Source of the DNA: Hamadaea flava
Lineage (GTDB): Bacteria; Actinomycetota; Actinomycetes; Mycobacteriales; Micromonosporaceae
DNA: 64,000 nt
Direction: 5' to 3'
Assembly: GCF_024172085.1 (NCBI RefSeq)
Contig: NZ_JAMZDZ010000001.1
Location: forward strand, 682,001-746,000
Shown here: one piece after another, positions 55,035 to 64,000 of the stretch
Layout of the letters: each line of letters opens with the position of its first letter
Position numbering within the stretch: position 1 is the stretch's first letter
The notes under the pieces: generated by a model
The model's database searches: none
What the model was told of the DNA's origin: nothing
The model's input: only the letters and a program-made list of their open reading frames with translations
Translations under genes and position numbers: made by a program

Positions 55035-57374
55035 ATGACACCCCAGTTCAGCCGTCGCGGCTTCCTCGGCATGACGCTCGCGGCGGGCGTCGTCCTCATC
55101 GCCGAACCCACCCCCGTCACCGCCTACGCCGCGGCCGGCGACGTCTCCCTGACCGCCGGCGGGATCAGCCTGCTGGCGAGCGTCGGCGGACGCCTGGCCA
55201 TCCGCGACGCGGCCGGTGTCACGCGGTCCGCCGGATCGAAGTTCCAGATCAAAGACCAGCTCACCGGAATTCACCTGTCCACCGGCGGCACGCCGGCGCT
55301 CGCCCAGCTGCCCGACGGAACCCCGGCGATCCGCATGGACTACGTCTTCGACGCGGCGGCCGGCCCGGTCACGGTGGTCGGCTGGTTCACCGTCACGACC
55401 AACCACGCCCAGCTGGAATGGCACGTCACCGGCCCCGACACCCTCGTGCCGGACGGCTTTCTGTTCAGCCGGGCCATCCAGGCCCCGACATCGCCCGACG
55501 ACTACATCGCGATCACCGAGTGGGTACGCGACGCGGGCGGTGGCATCCCGTACGAGGACACCGTGGGCGTCGCGCACACGTCGAGCTGGGGCAGCCTGCA
55601 CGGGATGTTCCTGCTGGACCGGTCCCGCCAGGCCTGGACGAACACCACCTGGGTCCACGCACCCGGGGTTGCCGACCCCGACGGCGGCTGGACCAGCCGG
55701 GCCGACTTCTTCTTCTCCGAGACCCGTCCATCGGCCACCGCGACCATCGGCCGCGGTCGCGAACTCGGGCTCGAACTGACCACCAACCGCCCGTTCAACC
55801 TCTTCGACATGGCCGGCGAGCCGATGCAGCTCACCGCCACCGTCGCGAACGGTGGCGCGACCCGGTCGGCCGAACTACAACTGACGGTCCGCGACTTCGA
55901 CGGCACCGTCGTGGCCGACACCACGATCGGCGGCGGCATCGCCGCCGCAGGCACCTGGCAGTACGCCTTCACCGTGCCCGCGCCGACCACCGGAATGGTG
56001 TTCGCCGAGGTCACCGTCCGATCCGGCGACGACTCGGCCTTCGCACGCACCAACCTGGCCACGCTCGCCCCGTTCGACTACCAGGCCGGCGCGAGCAGCA
56101 TGTTCGGCATCGCCAACTATCCGTGGCTCCAGCGGCCGAGCGCCGACGCCGTACTGGATCTGTGGGAGCGGGCCGGCATCAGCCTGGTACGCATCGCGTA
56201 CGACGGCGGCCCGGGCCTGCCGCCCGCCGCCTTCGACGCCCGGACGATCCGGCACAACATCGAACTGCAACCATCGCTTGAGGCGACCGATGCCGACGCC
56301 GCCACCTGGGCGGCCGACAAACTGGCGGTGGCCGTCGGGGCCGGAGCCGGCTACTTCGAGGTCGGAAACGAGCTCAACCGCCCGTTCAACACCGGAACCG
56401 CCGCGCAGGCGTACCTGGACAAGGCCCTGAGACCGGTTTTCGACCGGCGGGCAGCCACCGGCACGGCGATCAAGCTGATGAACAACGGCCTGGCCGGGAT
56501 GGACAAGCCATGGGTGCAGAACTTCATCGCAGCCGGCGGCTGGGACCTGATCGACGCGTTCGCCTACCACCCCGGCCGTGGCAACTTCACGCCGGACTAC
56601 ATTCCGCCGGGCGACGACTGGAGCACCGGAGCCGACGGCACCTACTGGAACTTCTACGGTGGCCTGAAGCAACTGAAGGCACTGATGGCGCAGCACGGCG
56701 AGAAGGAGATCTGGCTGACCGAGGCCTACGCGCCGACCAAGCCGAACAGTTGGTGGCACGACACGTACCGGCACGCGGCGGAAAACGTCCTGCTCACCCT
56801 CGCGTTGGCCAAGGCCGAAGGCGTCAGATGCGTGTGCTGGTACCAGTTCCACGACAGTGTCCTCGGCATGCCGCAGGTCGCCGATCCCGGCAACGTCGAA
56901 TACCACTACGGCCTGATGAACCGCGATCTGAGCCCTAAACCGTCACTGCTCGCGTACGCGAACGCCGCGCGCGTGCTCGACCAGGCGACCTTCCGAAGCT
57001 GGCTGACCTTCGCCGACCCGCTCACTTTCGGCTTGTGGTTCGACACCCCGTCCGGGCCGGCCGTCGTCCTGTGGAACCGGGCCGACGGGTATCTGCTCAA
57101 CACCGCCGGGCAGCGCACCGACTGGCATTTCCCCGCGCCGGAAGTCTGGGCCGATCCGTGGCCGACCAAGGTGACCCTCACGGTCGCCGCCCGCAGCGCC
57201 GTCACCGAGCTGAACGCCATCGGGCAGAGCCGGCCAGTACCGGTCGCCGGGGGTCAGGTGACCGTGACCCTCGACGGCGCGGCGAGAATCTACTATGGAC
57301 TCGTGCCGCGTCCCGACAGCAATGGCAGACACACCCTGGCCGGTACCCGCATCGGACGGAGCCGGCGGCGGTGA
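55035..57374 (+). CDS. Tat-exported clan-A-like glycoside hydrolase
   Basis: 779 residues from ATG 55035. Twin-arginine signal FSRRGFLGMTLAAGVVLI. After beta-rich N-terminal domains (up to about 340), a TIM-barrel begins GIANYPWLQRPSADAVLDLW. The acid/base is probably E446 in FEVGNELNRPF (the clan-A Asn-Glu pair) and the nucleophile E563 in WLTEAYAP, with the expected spacing. It then has a C-terminal beta domain. The family (GH39/GH5/GH-unassigned) cannot be fixed. Its stop overlaps the next start (GTGA). Confidence 0.82.
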   Translation: MTPQFSRRGFLGMTLAAGVVLIAEPTPVTAYAAAGDVSLTAGGISLLASVGGRLAIRDAAGVTRSAGSKFQIKDQLTGIHLSTGGTPALAQLPDGTPAIRMDYVFDAAAGPVTVVGWFTVTTNHAQLEWHVTGPDTLVPDGFLFSRAIQAPTSPDDYIAITEWVRDAGGGIPYEDTVGVAHTSSWGSLHGMFLLDRSRQAWTNTTWVHAPGVADPDGGWTSRADFFFSETRPSATATIGRGRELGLELTTNRPFNLFDMAGEPMQLTATVANGGATRSAELQLTVRDFDGTVVADTTIGGGIAAAGTWQYAFTVPAPTTGMVFAEVTVRSGDDSAFARTNLATLAPFDYQAGASSMFGIANYPWLQRPSADAVLDLWERAGISLVRIAYDGGPGLPPAAFDARTIRHNIELQPSLEATDADAATWAADKLAVAVGAGAGYFEVGNELNRPFNTGTAAQAYLDKALRPVFDRRAATGTAIKLMNNGLAGMDKPWVQNFIAAGGWDLIDAFAYHPGRGNFTPDYIPPGDDWSTGADGTYWNFYGGLKQLKALMAQHGEKEIWLTEAYAPTKPNSWWHDTYRHAAENVLLTLALAKAEGVRCVCWYQFHDSVLGMPQVADPGNVEYHYGLMNRDLSPKPSLLAYANAARVLDQATFRSWLTFADPLTFGLWFDTPSGPAVVLWNRADGYLLNTAGQRTDWHFPAPEVWADPWPTKVTLTVAARSAVTELNAIGQSRPVPVAGGQVTVTLDGAARIYYGLVPRPDSNGRHTLAGTRIGRSRRR

Positions 57375-58222
57375 GCGACCGAGCGACGCCGATCCTGTCG
57401 GTGACCGACCGCGGGACGAAGATGACGCAACTGCTGCCAGGACAGCCGATCGGCAGCGTAAACACCAGGCTCATCCAGCTCGTGCTGCTCGGTGTGGCGG
57501 CGTGGGCTGTCACGTCGTCGGTCCCGTACGCCGCGCTGCTCGGCTTGGCGCCGACTCCGGGCGTGAGCCAGGCGCTGGGAAGCCCGTGGGCGTTGGCGGG
57601 GGCGATCGCCACTGCCTTTCTCGCGTTGGTGACAACCGGCCACGTCCATGCGCGGGCCGCGGCGGCCTTGCGGCAGAGCCTCGTGTCGGGCCTGTTCAAC
57701 GGCCTCACGGTGGCTGGCGGACTCGCCGCCGGTGGCCTGCTCTGGACAGCCGCCAGCTACACCCGGAATCCGGCGCCGTCGTTCGACCTGGAGCACATCG
57801 TCACCTCACCGACGATCCCCCGTGAGCTGGGGGTGCTGGTGGCTGCGCTCATGGCGGCCCTGGCGGTCTGGCTGCTGATCCGTCTGACGGCAGCCCTCCG
57901 TGACGTACGCGAGCGACAGCTTGCCATCGAACGACTGCGACAGAGCGGAAAACGCTACGACGGACTGATCACCGAGGTCGTGTTCCAGAACGAGTGGCTC
58001 TGGGACATGCCCGTCTTCACCATCCGCGTCGCGTACGCCGACCGCGGCGAACCCCGGGAACTCTGGCTGCACATGCGGACCGACGCCGAACGGGTACCGA
58101 CCCTCGGCTCGCCGGTGATCGTGTTGACCGACCACGCACGATCGACACACGTCGACCTCGACTACGAGGCGGGCGTGCAGTTCGAGGAACCCTACGACAA
58201 GTTCGTCGCCCCGTCCGGCTGA
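57371..58222 (+). CDS. Membrane protein, DUF3592-like
   Basis: 283 residues from GTG 57371 overlapping the hydrolase stop. Four hydrophobic segments (near 32-52, 72-92, 105-127, 150-172) are followed by a soluble domain with strands (VVFQNEWLWDMPVFTIRVAY, HMRTDAERVPTLGSPVIVLT) like DUF3592 proteins. No known function. Coupled translation with the secreted hydrolase may be only read-through. Confidence 0.65.
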   Translation: MSDRATPILSVTDRGTKMTQLLPGQPIGSVNTRLIQLVLLGVAAWAVTSSVPYAALLGLAPTPGVSQALGSPWALAGAIATAFLALVTTGHVHARAAAALRQSLVSGLFNGLTVAGGLAAGGLLWTAASYTRNPAPSFDLEHIVTSPTIPRELGVLVAALMAALAVWLLIRLTAALRDVRERQLAIERLRQSGKRYDGLITEVVFQNEWLWDMPVFTIRVAYADRGEPRELWLHMRTDAERVPTLGSPVIVLTDHARSTHVDLDYEAGVQFEEPYDKFVAPSG

Positions 58223-58256
58223 CGACCAAGCGCTTCCCGAAGGGACCCACACCCCG

Positions 58257-58559
58257 ATGACCAACCAGATCGAGGCGCAACCCGATGACGGCTGCGTGTT
58301 CGTGTTCGACGGAACCGTGCTCGAGCTGTTCGGGCACAGCGACGTTCATCGGTTTCATGTCTGGCAACGCCCGCGTCTGGAGTTCCCGGACGGAAAGCGA
58401 CCTCGGCTGGAGATTCGCTGCGCGGTGGGCCCGATGCTCGGCATGGCGTATGAGCCGGCGCGCCGCCCCGAGCTCGATGCTCTCGCCGCAGCTGTGGCCG
58501 GGGCGATCGCGCAACGCGACGCGTCGGTTCGATCGCGCGGCAACGGCGGGCCGGTCTAG
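58257..58559 (+). CDS. Small hypothetical protein
   Basis: 100 residues from ATG 58257, preceded by GAAGGG about ten bases upstream. GCVFVFDGTVLELFGHSDVH and HVWQRPRLEFPDGKRPRLE give alternating strands that could form a PH-like fold, followed by an Ala-rich helix. No family recognised. It ends just before a strong hairpin. Confidence 0.6.
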   Translation: MTNQIEAQPDDGCVFVFDGTVLELFGHSDVHRFHVWQRPRLEFPDGKRPRLEIRCAVGPMLGMAYEPARRPELDALAAAVAGAIAQRDASVRSRGNGGPV

Positions 58560-58578
58560 CACCGCCGCAGCTAAGCGG

Positions 58579-58611
58579 GGGCGCCTATCGCGCTGACGCG
58601 CGTAGGCGCCC
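58579..58611. terminator. Bidirectional terminator between convergent genes
   Basis: GGGCGCCTA pairs with TAGGCGCCC around an inner CGCG/CGCG stem, between the stops at 58559 (plus) and 58619 (minus). It would end both transcripts. Confidence 0.7.
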
Positions 58612-58618
58612 TGCCTTG

Positions 58619-59020
58619 TCAGGCCGTCGCGACGGCCGTGCCCTCCAGTTCCACCATCAGCGTAGGGATCGCCAGCCGGGTCACCCCGAGCATCGTGCTG
58701 GCGGGCGCCACCCGGGCAGCGCCCAATCGCGACGCGAGAACACCGTAGTGCTGCAAGAGCAGCTCGACGTCGGTGGTGTAGACGGTGAGCCGGACCAGAT
58801 CCGCCAGAGACATCCCGGCCTCGCCCAGCACGGCCTCGAGATTGTCCAGGCTCACGGCGATCTGGGCTGCCATGTCGCCCTCATACTGGGGCTCGCCTTG
58901 CGCGTTCGTCGCGGTCTGACCGGAGATGTACAGGGTCCGGACCTCCCCAGAGACGACCTCACCCTGGTTGAAGCCCAACCGCTGCGACCACGTCCACGGG
59001 TTGACGGCCGTACGTTGCAT
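58619..59020 (-). CDS. RidA-family protein
   Basis: 133 residues from ATG 59020, with GGGAGCG nine bases upstream (ATG 59035 is possible). The family pattern is clear: LYISGQTATNAQGEPQYEGD, then MSLADLVRLTVYTTDVELL and a late MLGVTRLAIPTLMVELEGTA. The catalytic Arg of the RidA core (usually SRAAVxVARLPxGxxVEIE) is replaced by Thr/Leu here, so deaminase activity is doubtful. Divergent from the WYL regulator. Confidence 0.85.
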   Translation of the reverse strand: MQRTAVNPWTWSQRLGFNQGEVVSGEVRTLYISGQTATNAQGEPQYEGDMAAQIAVSLDNLEAVLGEAGMSLADLVRLTVYTTDVELLLQHYGVLASRLGAARVAPASTMLGVTRLAIPTLMVELEGTAVATA

Positions 59021-59134
59021 CGCATTCGCTCCCATTCGCCACGTGCGGCCCGGCAGGACGCCGACCCGCGTGGTGGTGAGCCTCTCAACCGAATCACGAC
59101 ACCCTCTGTCATGTATCCCGGGCATACTTCGATC

Positions 59135-60109
59135 ATGCGCGCGGACCGGTTGGTGGCGCTGGTGCTGCTGCTGCGCCAGCGCGGTCAGTTGTCGGCGACC
59201 ACGCTGGCCCGCGAGCTGGAGGTCTCCACCCGCACCGTGCTTCGCGACATCGAGGCGCTGTCCGCCGCCGGGGTACCGGTGTATGCCGAACGCGGCCGCC
59301 ACGGTGGCTTCGCCCTGTTGCCGGGCTTCCACACCGAGCTCACCGGCCTCAACCATGACGAGGCGCTCGCCCTGCTGGTCGCCGGATCGCGGCGCGGCGC
59401 TCAGGCGTTCGGCCTGGGCTCCGCACTGGCTTCGGCCATCCTCAAGGTCGTCGACGCGCTCCCCGAAAGCTATCGGCACACCGCTGCCGGTGCGGTCGAG
59501 CGATTGCTCATCGATCCGGAGACCGACCTTTTGTCGCGTCGGACGGCGGCCGACGAACTCGCGGAGGACGTCGTGGGAGAGGTTCGACGCGCGGTGCTCG
59601 CGGGTCACAAGCTGCGAATCCACTACGCCGCCGCAGGCCACGCGGCGAACTGGCGGACCGTGGATCCCATCGGCCTGGTCACGGTCCGCGAGCAGGGTTA
59701 CCTGCTGGCCACGAGGTCCGGCTCCGACCGCACCTACCGGCTGTCGCGGATACTCGCCGCCGAGGAACTCGCCGAAGCGGCGGAGCGCCCAGTTCGCGTC
59801 GACCTGGATCAAGCCTGGCATGACCGCAGTACGCGATTCCGGGCGGGCGATGACCAGGTGACGGCGTACGTGCGGCTGAATCCGAGACGACGGGAGGAGC
59901 TGATCAGCACCGCCGTCGCCGTTCTGGCCGAGGAGACGGAGGCAGACGGCCGGCTCCGGTTGGAAGTGACGTTCCAAGACGCAAGACACGCCGAGTGGGC
60001 GCTGTGGCAGCTGTCCACGAACGGGGAGGTGCTGTCCCCGCAGTGGCTACGCGACGCCCTGCACGATCGCGCCGTCGCCGTCGCCAAGCGATATGAGAGG
60101 TCCACTTGA
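59135..60109 (+). CDS. WYL-domain transcriptional regulator (YafY/DeoR type)
   Basis: 324 residues from ATG 59135 (ATG 59111 possible). The winged helix is LVLLLRQRGQLSATTLAREL then STRTVLRDIEALSAAGVPVY, followed by the WYL region (HKLRIHYAAAGHAANWRTVD, GYLLATRSGSDRTYRLSRI) and a C-terminal WCX domain. It probably controls the divergent RidA gene. Confidence 0.9.
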   Translation: MRADRLVALVLLLRQRGQLSATTLARELEVSTRTVLRDIEALSAAGVPVYAERGRHGGFALLPGFHTELTGLNHDEALALLVAGSRRGAQAFGLGSALASAILKVVDALPESYRHTAAGAVERLLIDPETDLLSRRTAADELAEDVVGEVRRAVLAGHKLRIHYAAAGHAANWRTVDPIGLVTVREQGYLLATRSGSDRTYRLSRILAAEELAEAAERPVRVDLDQAWHDRSTRFRAGDDQVTAYVRLNPRRREELISTAVAVLAEETEADGRLRLEVTFQDARHAEWALWQLSTNGEVLSPQWLRDALHDRAVAVAKRYERST

Positions 60110-60111
60110 GA

Positions 60112-60204
60112 AGCCGTGAGTCTGGCCAGGCTCACGGCTCCGGTCCGGCGCTGGACGAACCTGAGAGCATTCCCCCGAGCCGTCGACCGCCCCGGGGGAA
60201 TGCT
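60112..60204. terminator. Two strong hairpins between convergent genes
   Basis: AGCCGTGAG/CTCACGGCT (60112-60139) and AGCATTCCCCCG/CGGGGGAATGCT (60166-60204) have perfect 9- and 12-base stems. They lie just after the WYL stop at 60109 and before the esterase stop at 60211, one for each direction. Confidence 0.75.
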
Positions 60205-60210
60205 GCTCCG

Positions 60211-61518
60211 TCAGGGGCTCGTGCAGGTGAGCGATGGTGTCGACGGGCTGCCGTTGGCCAGGAAGCCGAACGTCGTCGACGCGTTGGAGCCCACCGAGCC
60301 GTTGTAGGAGACGTTACTCATCGTGACGTTCGAGCCGGCTGCCGAGAGCGTCGCGCTCCACACCTGGGTGATGGTCTGGCCACTGGCCAACGTCCACCGC
60401 ACAGTCCAGCCCGTGATCGGCGCGTTGCCGGCGGAAACGGTCACCTCGCCCTGGAACCCGCCCGGCCACGTGTTGATCGTGCGATAAGTCGCGCCGCAGG
60501 CCCCGCCCGGCGCTGGGCTGCCTGAACTGGAGCTGCTCGGCGACGGGCTGCCGGATGCCGACGGACTGCTCGACGGCGACGAGGTGATGGACGGGGAACC
60601 GCTCGGCGACGGGCTGCTCGGGAACTGCGCCAGGAACGTGTTCACCTCCGCCGACGTCCATGTACGCGTTCCGCTGGTGGAGGTGGTGCCGTCCACTGGG
60701 CTGGGCGTGTGGTCGCCGTCGAACGCCGCCCATTGGACCGGATAGCCGGACCGGCATCCGGAGTACGCGGTGGTGTAGTGGGTGAGGCTGCCTTGGGAAG
60801 GCTCGCGTGGGCTCTGCGCGCTGCACCCGTTGTTCCGCACGAAGGTGTCGCGCAGCGACCGTCCGTTGGAGATGTTGAGCACGCTGTCGTGCGTGCCGTG
60901 GATGCCGAAGTACGCGACCGGCTGCGTGCCGCCGCTGCATCCGCTGAGGTTGGCTCCGGAGTAGACCACGACCGCTCGGAAGACCGTGGGCCGGGCGCAG
61001 GCGAGGGCGTAACTCATCGAACCGCCGTAGCTCCAGCCCATCGCGAAGATCTGACTGGTGTCGACGCACAAGTCGCCTTCGACGAGCCGGACGAGGTCGT
61101 CCACGAGGGTGACGTCGCGGCCGTTGGTGTTGGCCCAGCCGTTGTCGATGCCCTGCGGCGCGACGAAGATCGTGCCGTTGTTCGACAGCTGCTTCTGGCC
61201 GTAGAAGGCCCACGCCGCTCCGTCTGGCCCGCCGGTGGCGACGTCGTTGGCCGTGCCGTTGAGCCAGTGCAGCCCGAAGATGAGCCGATAGGCGTGGGTG
61301 TTGTTGTAACCGCTGGGGATGCTCAGGACGTAGCTACGGTTCTGGCCACCGCTTTGAATCGAACGAGTTCCGCTGGTGAGCGTCGGCGTCTTGCCGCAGC
61401 CGGCCGTCGGCCCGGCCTCGGCCAGCCTGGGCACCAGCAGAACAGCGCCGGCCAGCGCCAGGGTCAACAGGCTGCCCAGAATCCATCGATGCCGGGCCGG
61501 TGTGGTCATTCGTCTCAT
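60211..61518 (-). CDS. Secreted CE1 feruloyl/acetylxylan esterase with CBM2
   Basis: 435 residues from ATG 61518 with GAGGAAACGCC upstream. Signal peptide about 12-33 (WILGSLLTLALAGAVLLVPR). The esterase (CGKTPTLTSGTRSIQSGG) carries the nucleophile motif GWSYGGSMSYAL and the catalytic His in the FDGDHTPSPVDG segment. A Ser/Pro/Gly linker (PSSSPSASGSPSPSSSSSGS) leads to a C-terminal CBM2 of about 95 residues (TINTWPGGFQGEVTVSAGN). It removes feruloyl or acetyl groups from hemicellulose at the cell surface. Confidence 0.92.
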   Translation of the reverse strand: MRRMTTPARHRWILGSLLTLALAGAVLLVPRLAEAGPTAGCGKTPTLTSGTRSIQSGGQNRSYVLSIPSGYNNTHAYRLIFGLHWLNGTANDVATGGPDGAAWAFYGQKQLSNNGTIFVAPQGIDNGWANTNGRDVTLVDDLVRLVEGDLCVDTSQIFAMGWSYGGSMSYALACARPTVFRAVVVYSGANLSGCSGGTQPVAYFGIHGTHDSVLNISNGRSLRDTFVRNNGCSAQSPREPSQGSLTHYTTAYSGCRSGYPVQWAAFDGDHTPSPVDGTTSTSGTRTWTSAEVNTFLAQFPSSPSPSGSPSITSSPSSSPSASGSPSPSSSSSGSPAPGGACGATYRTINTWPGGFQGEVTVSAGNAPITGWTVRWTLASGQTITQVWSATLSAAGSNVTMSNVSYNGSVGSNASTTFGFLANGSPSTPSLTCTSP

Positions 61519-61782
61519 GGCGTTTCCTCGATCGCAACAGTCTGCGGGTCGGCCCGACCCCGTCTGGATTCCCGAGATCCGGCCGTCTGCCACATACGTG
61601 GTCGGGCCACTCGGGATGCGTGTCAGGTAGTGTGCCTGCCGGACGCAGAACTGTCAATCGATGACATCTAATGCGAGGTCGTGCCCGTGTCGTCGGTGGA
61701 CAGCAGATCCGCAGCCGCAAGGACGCCTATCATGGGCGGAGCCCCAGACCGTGGGGCGGTTCGTCGCAGCGCCGGAGTCGCC

Positions 61783-62739
61783 GTGGTCAGTCCGTTCGAG
61801 ATCGAGGAGATCTTTCCCGATGTCGCGGTGGGCTCGCGGCTGCCCCGGCGACAGCAAGGCACCTCGGCCCAGGCGCTCGCGGCGACGCTCATCGCGGATT
61901 ACACCTTGCCCGATCGCGTCTGGCTACCCTCGGCAGCCATCGTCGCGCTGCTGGTCGAGTCCGGCGTCAGCAGCGGCGCAGCCCGCACGGCGATAAGCCG
62001 ACTGATGCGGCGCGGAGTGCTGGAGAGCAGCCGAGAGGGACGGCATAGCTCGCACCGGCTGACCGTGGACGCCGCAGGCGAGCTACTGGCGGGGGGCGCG
62101 TGGATCGCCCGGTTCGGCGACCGCGACCGGGTATGGGACGGGTATTGGACGCTGGTCGCCTTCTCGCTGCCCGAGGAGCAGAGCGCGCGGCGGCGATCTC
62201 TGCGCGCCGAGTTGCGCTGGCTGGGCTTCGCGCCGCTCTACGACGGACTGTGGGTGTCGCCCGACGAGGTGAACCCGACGGTCGAACGACGCCTCGGCGC
62301 AGTCGCGTTCGGTGCGCTGACCGTCTTTCGGGCCAGGCAGGAAGATCTTGCCGTCGAGGTGAGCCGGAATCCCGTCGACGCCTGGGACCTGCCCGCCATC
62401 GCAGGGCACTATCAGCGCTTCGATGAGCGCTGGCGACCACTGCTGCCACAGGTACGCCAGGGCGAGATCGCCGGCGCCCCCGCAGTTCACGCTCGCACGC
62501 AGATCATGGACGCGTACCGGCGTATCCCCTTGCTCGATCCGCAGTTGCCGACCGAGCTGCTGCCGGCCGGGTGGCCTCGCTCGCAGGCCCGGGACCTGTT
62601 CGTGGCCGTCTACGACGGGCTGGCCGGCCCGGCCGAAAAGCATGTTCGAGCTGTTGTGAGCCAGGCCGCCGCTGCATCGCGGGCTGACGCCGTCCGCGCC
62701 CAGACGGTCGTCCGACTCGCCGCCACCGGCACGAGCTGA
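61783..62739 (+). CDS. PaaX-family transcriptional regulator
   Basis: 318 residues from GTG 61783 with GGAG five bases upstream; the frame extends to ATG 61732 and 61681, which are less likely because the extension is Arg/Ala-rich. The N-terminal winged helix is ALLVESGVSSGAARTAISRL then MRRGVLESSREGRHSSHRLT; the middle (WTLVAFSLPEEQSARRRSLR, ELRWLGFAPLYDGLWVSPDE) and C-terminal domains match PaaX. The family controls phenylacetate genes in Escherichia coli, but lineages vary; here it neighbours xylan genes. Confidence 0.85.
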   Translation: MVSPFEIEEIFPDVAVGSRLPRRQQGTSAQALAATLIADYTLPDRVWLPSAAIVALLVESGVSSGAARTAISRLMRRGVLESSREGRHSSHRLTVDAAGELLAGGAWIARFGDRDRVWDGYWTLVAFSLPEEQSARRRSLRAELRWLGFAPLYDGLWVSPDEVNPTVERRLGAVAFGALTVFRARQEDLAVEVSRNPVDAWDLPAIAGHYQRFDERWRPLLPQVRQGEIAGAPAVHARTQIMDAYRRIPLLDPQLPTELLPAGWPRSQARDLFVAVYDGLAGPAEKHVRAVVSQAAAASRADAVRAQTVVRLAATGTS

Positions 62740-62838
62740 CGGTTCCGAAATCGCTCCGGAAGTTTCGGCCCGATCGAAGCTTCTCGCAGACCCAGACAGG
62801 GTCGGTCCAACACTGATCTTTCGGATGGCCCACGTTAG

Positions 62839-64000
<1,162 letters not shown>

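Overview
The window is GC-rich actinobacterial chromosome with frequent GTG starts, Tat signal peptides and CBM2-type secreted enzymes. Gene content and codon use suggest a Micromonosporaceae-like soil saprophyte (Actinoplanes/Micromonospora relatives); this is inference from style, not from a marker gene. No rRNA, convincing tRNA or CRISPR array was seen.

Positions 1-10150 hold an energy and carbohydrate-oxidation block. A truncated cydA (cytochrome bd oxidase) runs off the left edge. After a small membrane protein come a type II NADH dehydrogenase, a glucose-6-phosphate dehydrogenase, a GH15 glucoamylase/trehalase and a GMC oxidoreductase, the last three joined by overlapping stop/start codons, then a cation/proton antiporter. 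A Tat-exported CpdB-like nucleotidase and a second GH15 enzyme follow.

Positions 15000-19200 are a decayed, partly AT-richer stretch: a broken IS5-type transposase, a secreted repeat protein, 1.4 kb without a clear gene, a frameshifted gene and an ISAs1-type transposase remnant. From 19.2 to 26.6 kb there are ordinary accessory genes: VOC/TetR divergent pair, an L7/L12-like small protein, SRPBCC, a large sulfatase, GNAT, phytanoyl-CoA dioxygenase and a PQQ-propeller protein.

Positions 26.8-35.3 kb encode a secreted S53 (sedolisin) protease translationally coupled to a large secreted protein that looks like an S8-protease scaffold without its catalytic domain, a 48-residue acidic ORF and a LuxR-family ATPase regulator. 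Positions 35.7-38.9 kb hold an NTF2-like protein, an AHSA1 protein behind a striking palindromic operator, and a TnpB nuclease with a structured omega-RNA-like 3' end next to a gene fragment.

From 38.9 to 57.4 kb lies a plant-polysaccharide locus in two halves. Each half has a LacI regulator and a private palindromic site in front of both the regulator-side gene and a Tat-exported enzyme: beta-helix protein/LacI/DUF4838 protein (38959-44779), and LacI/FAD oxidoreductase/sugar ABC transporter without ATPase/LacI, divergent from a clan-A-like glycoside hydrolase (48150-57374). The halves are separated by an integrase remnant, a broken aldo/keto reductase, an ArsR-AHSA1-DUF998 operon and an IS110-like remnant. 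The right end carries RidA and WYL-regulator genes, a CE1-CBM2 esterase, a PaaX-like regulator and a GH10 xylanase cut by the window edge, extending the hemicellulose theme.
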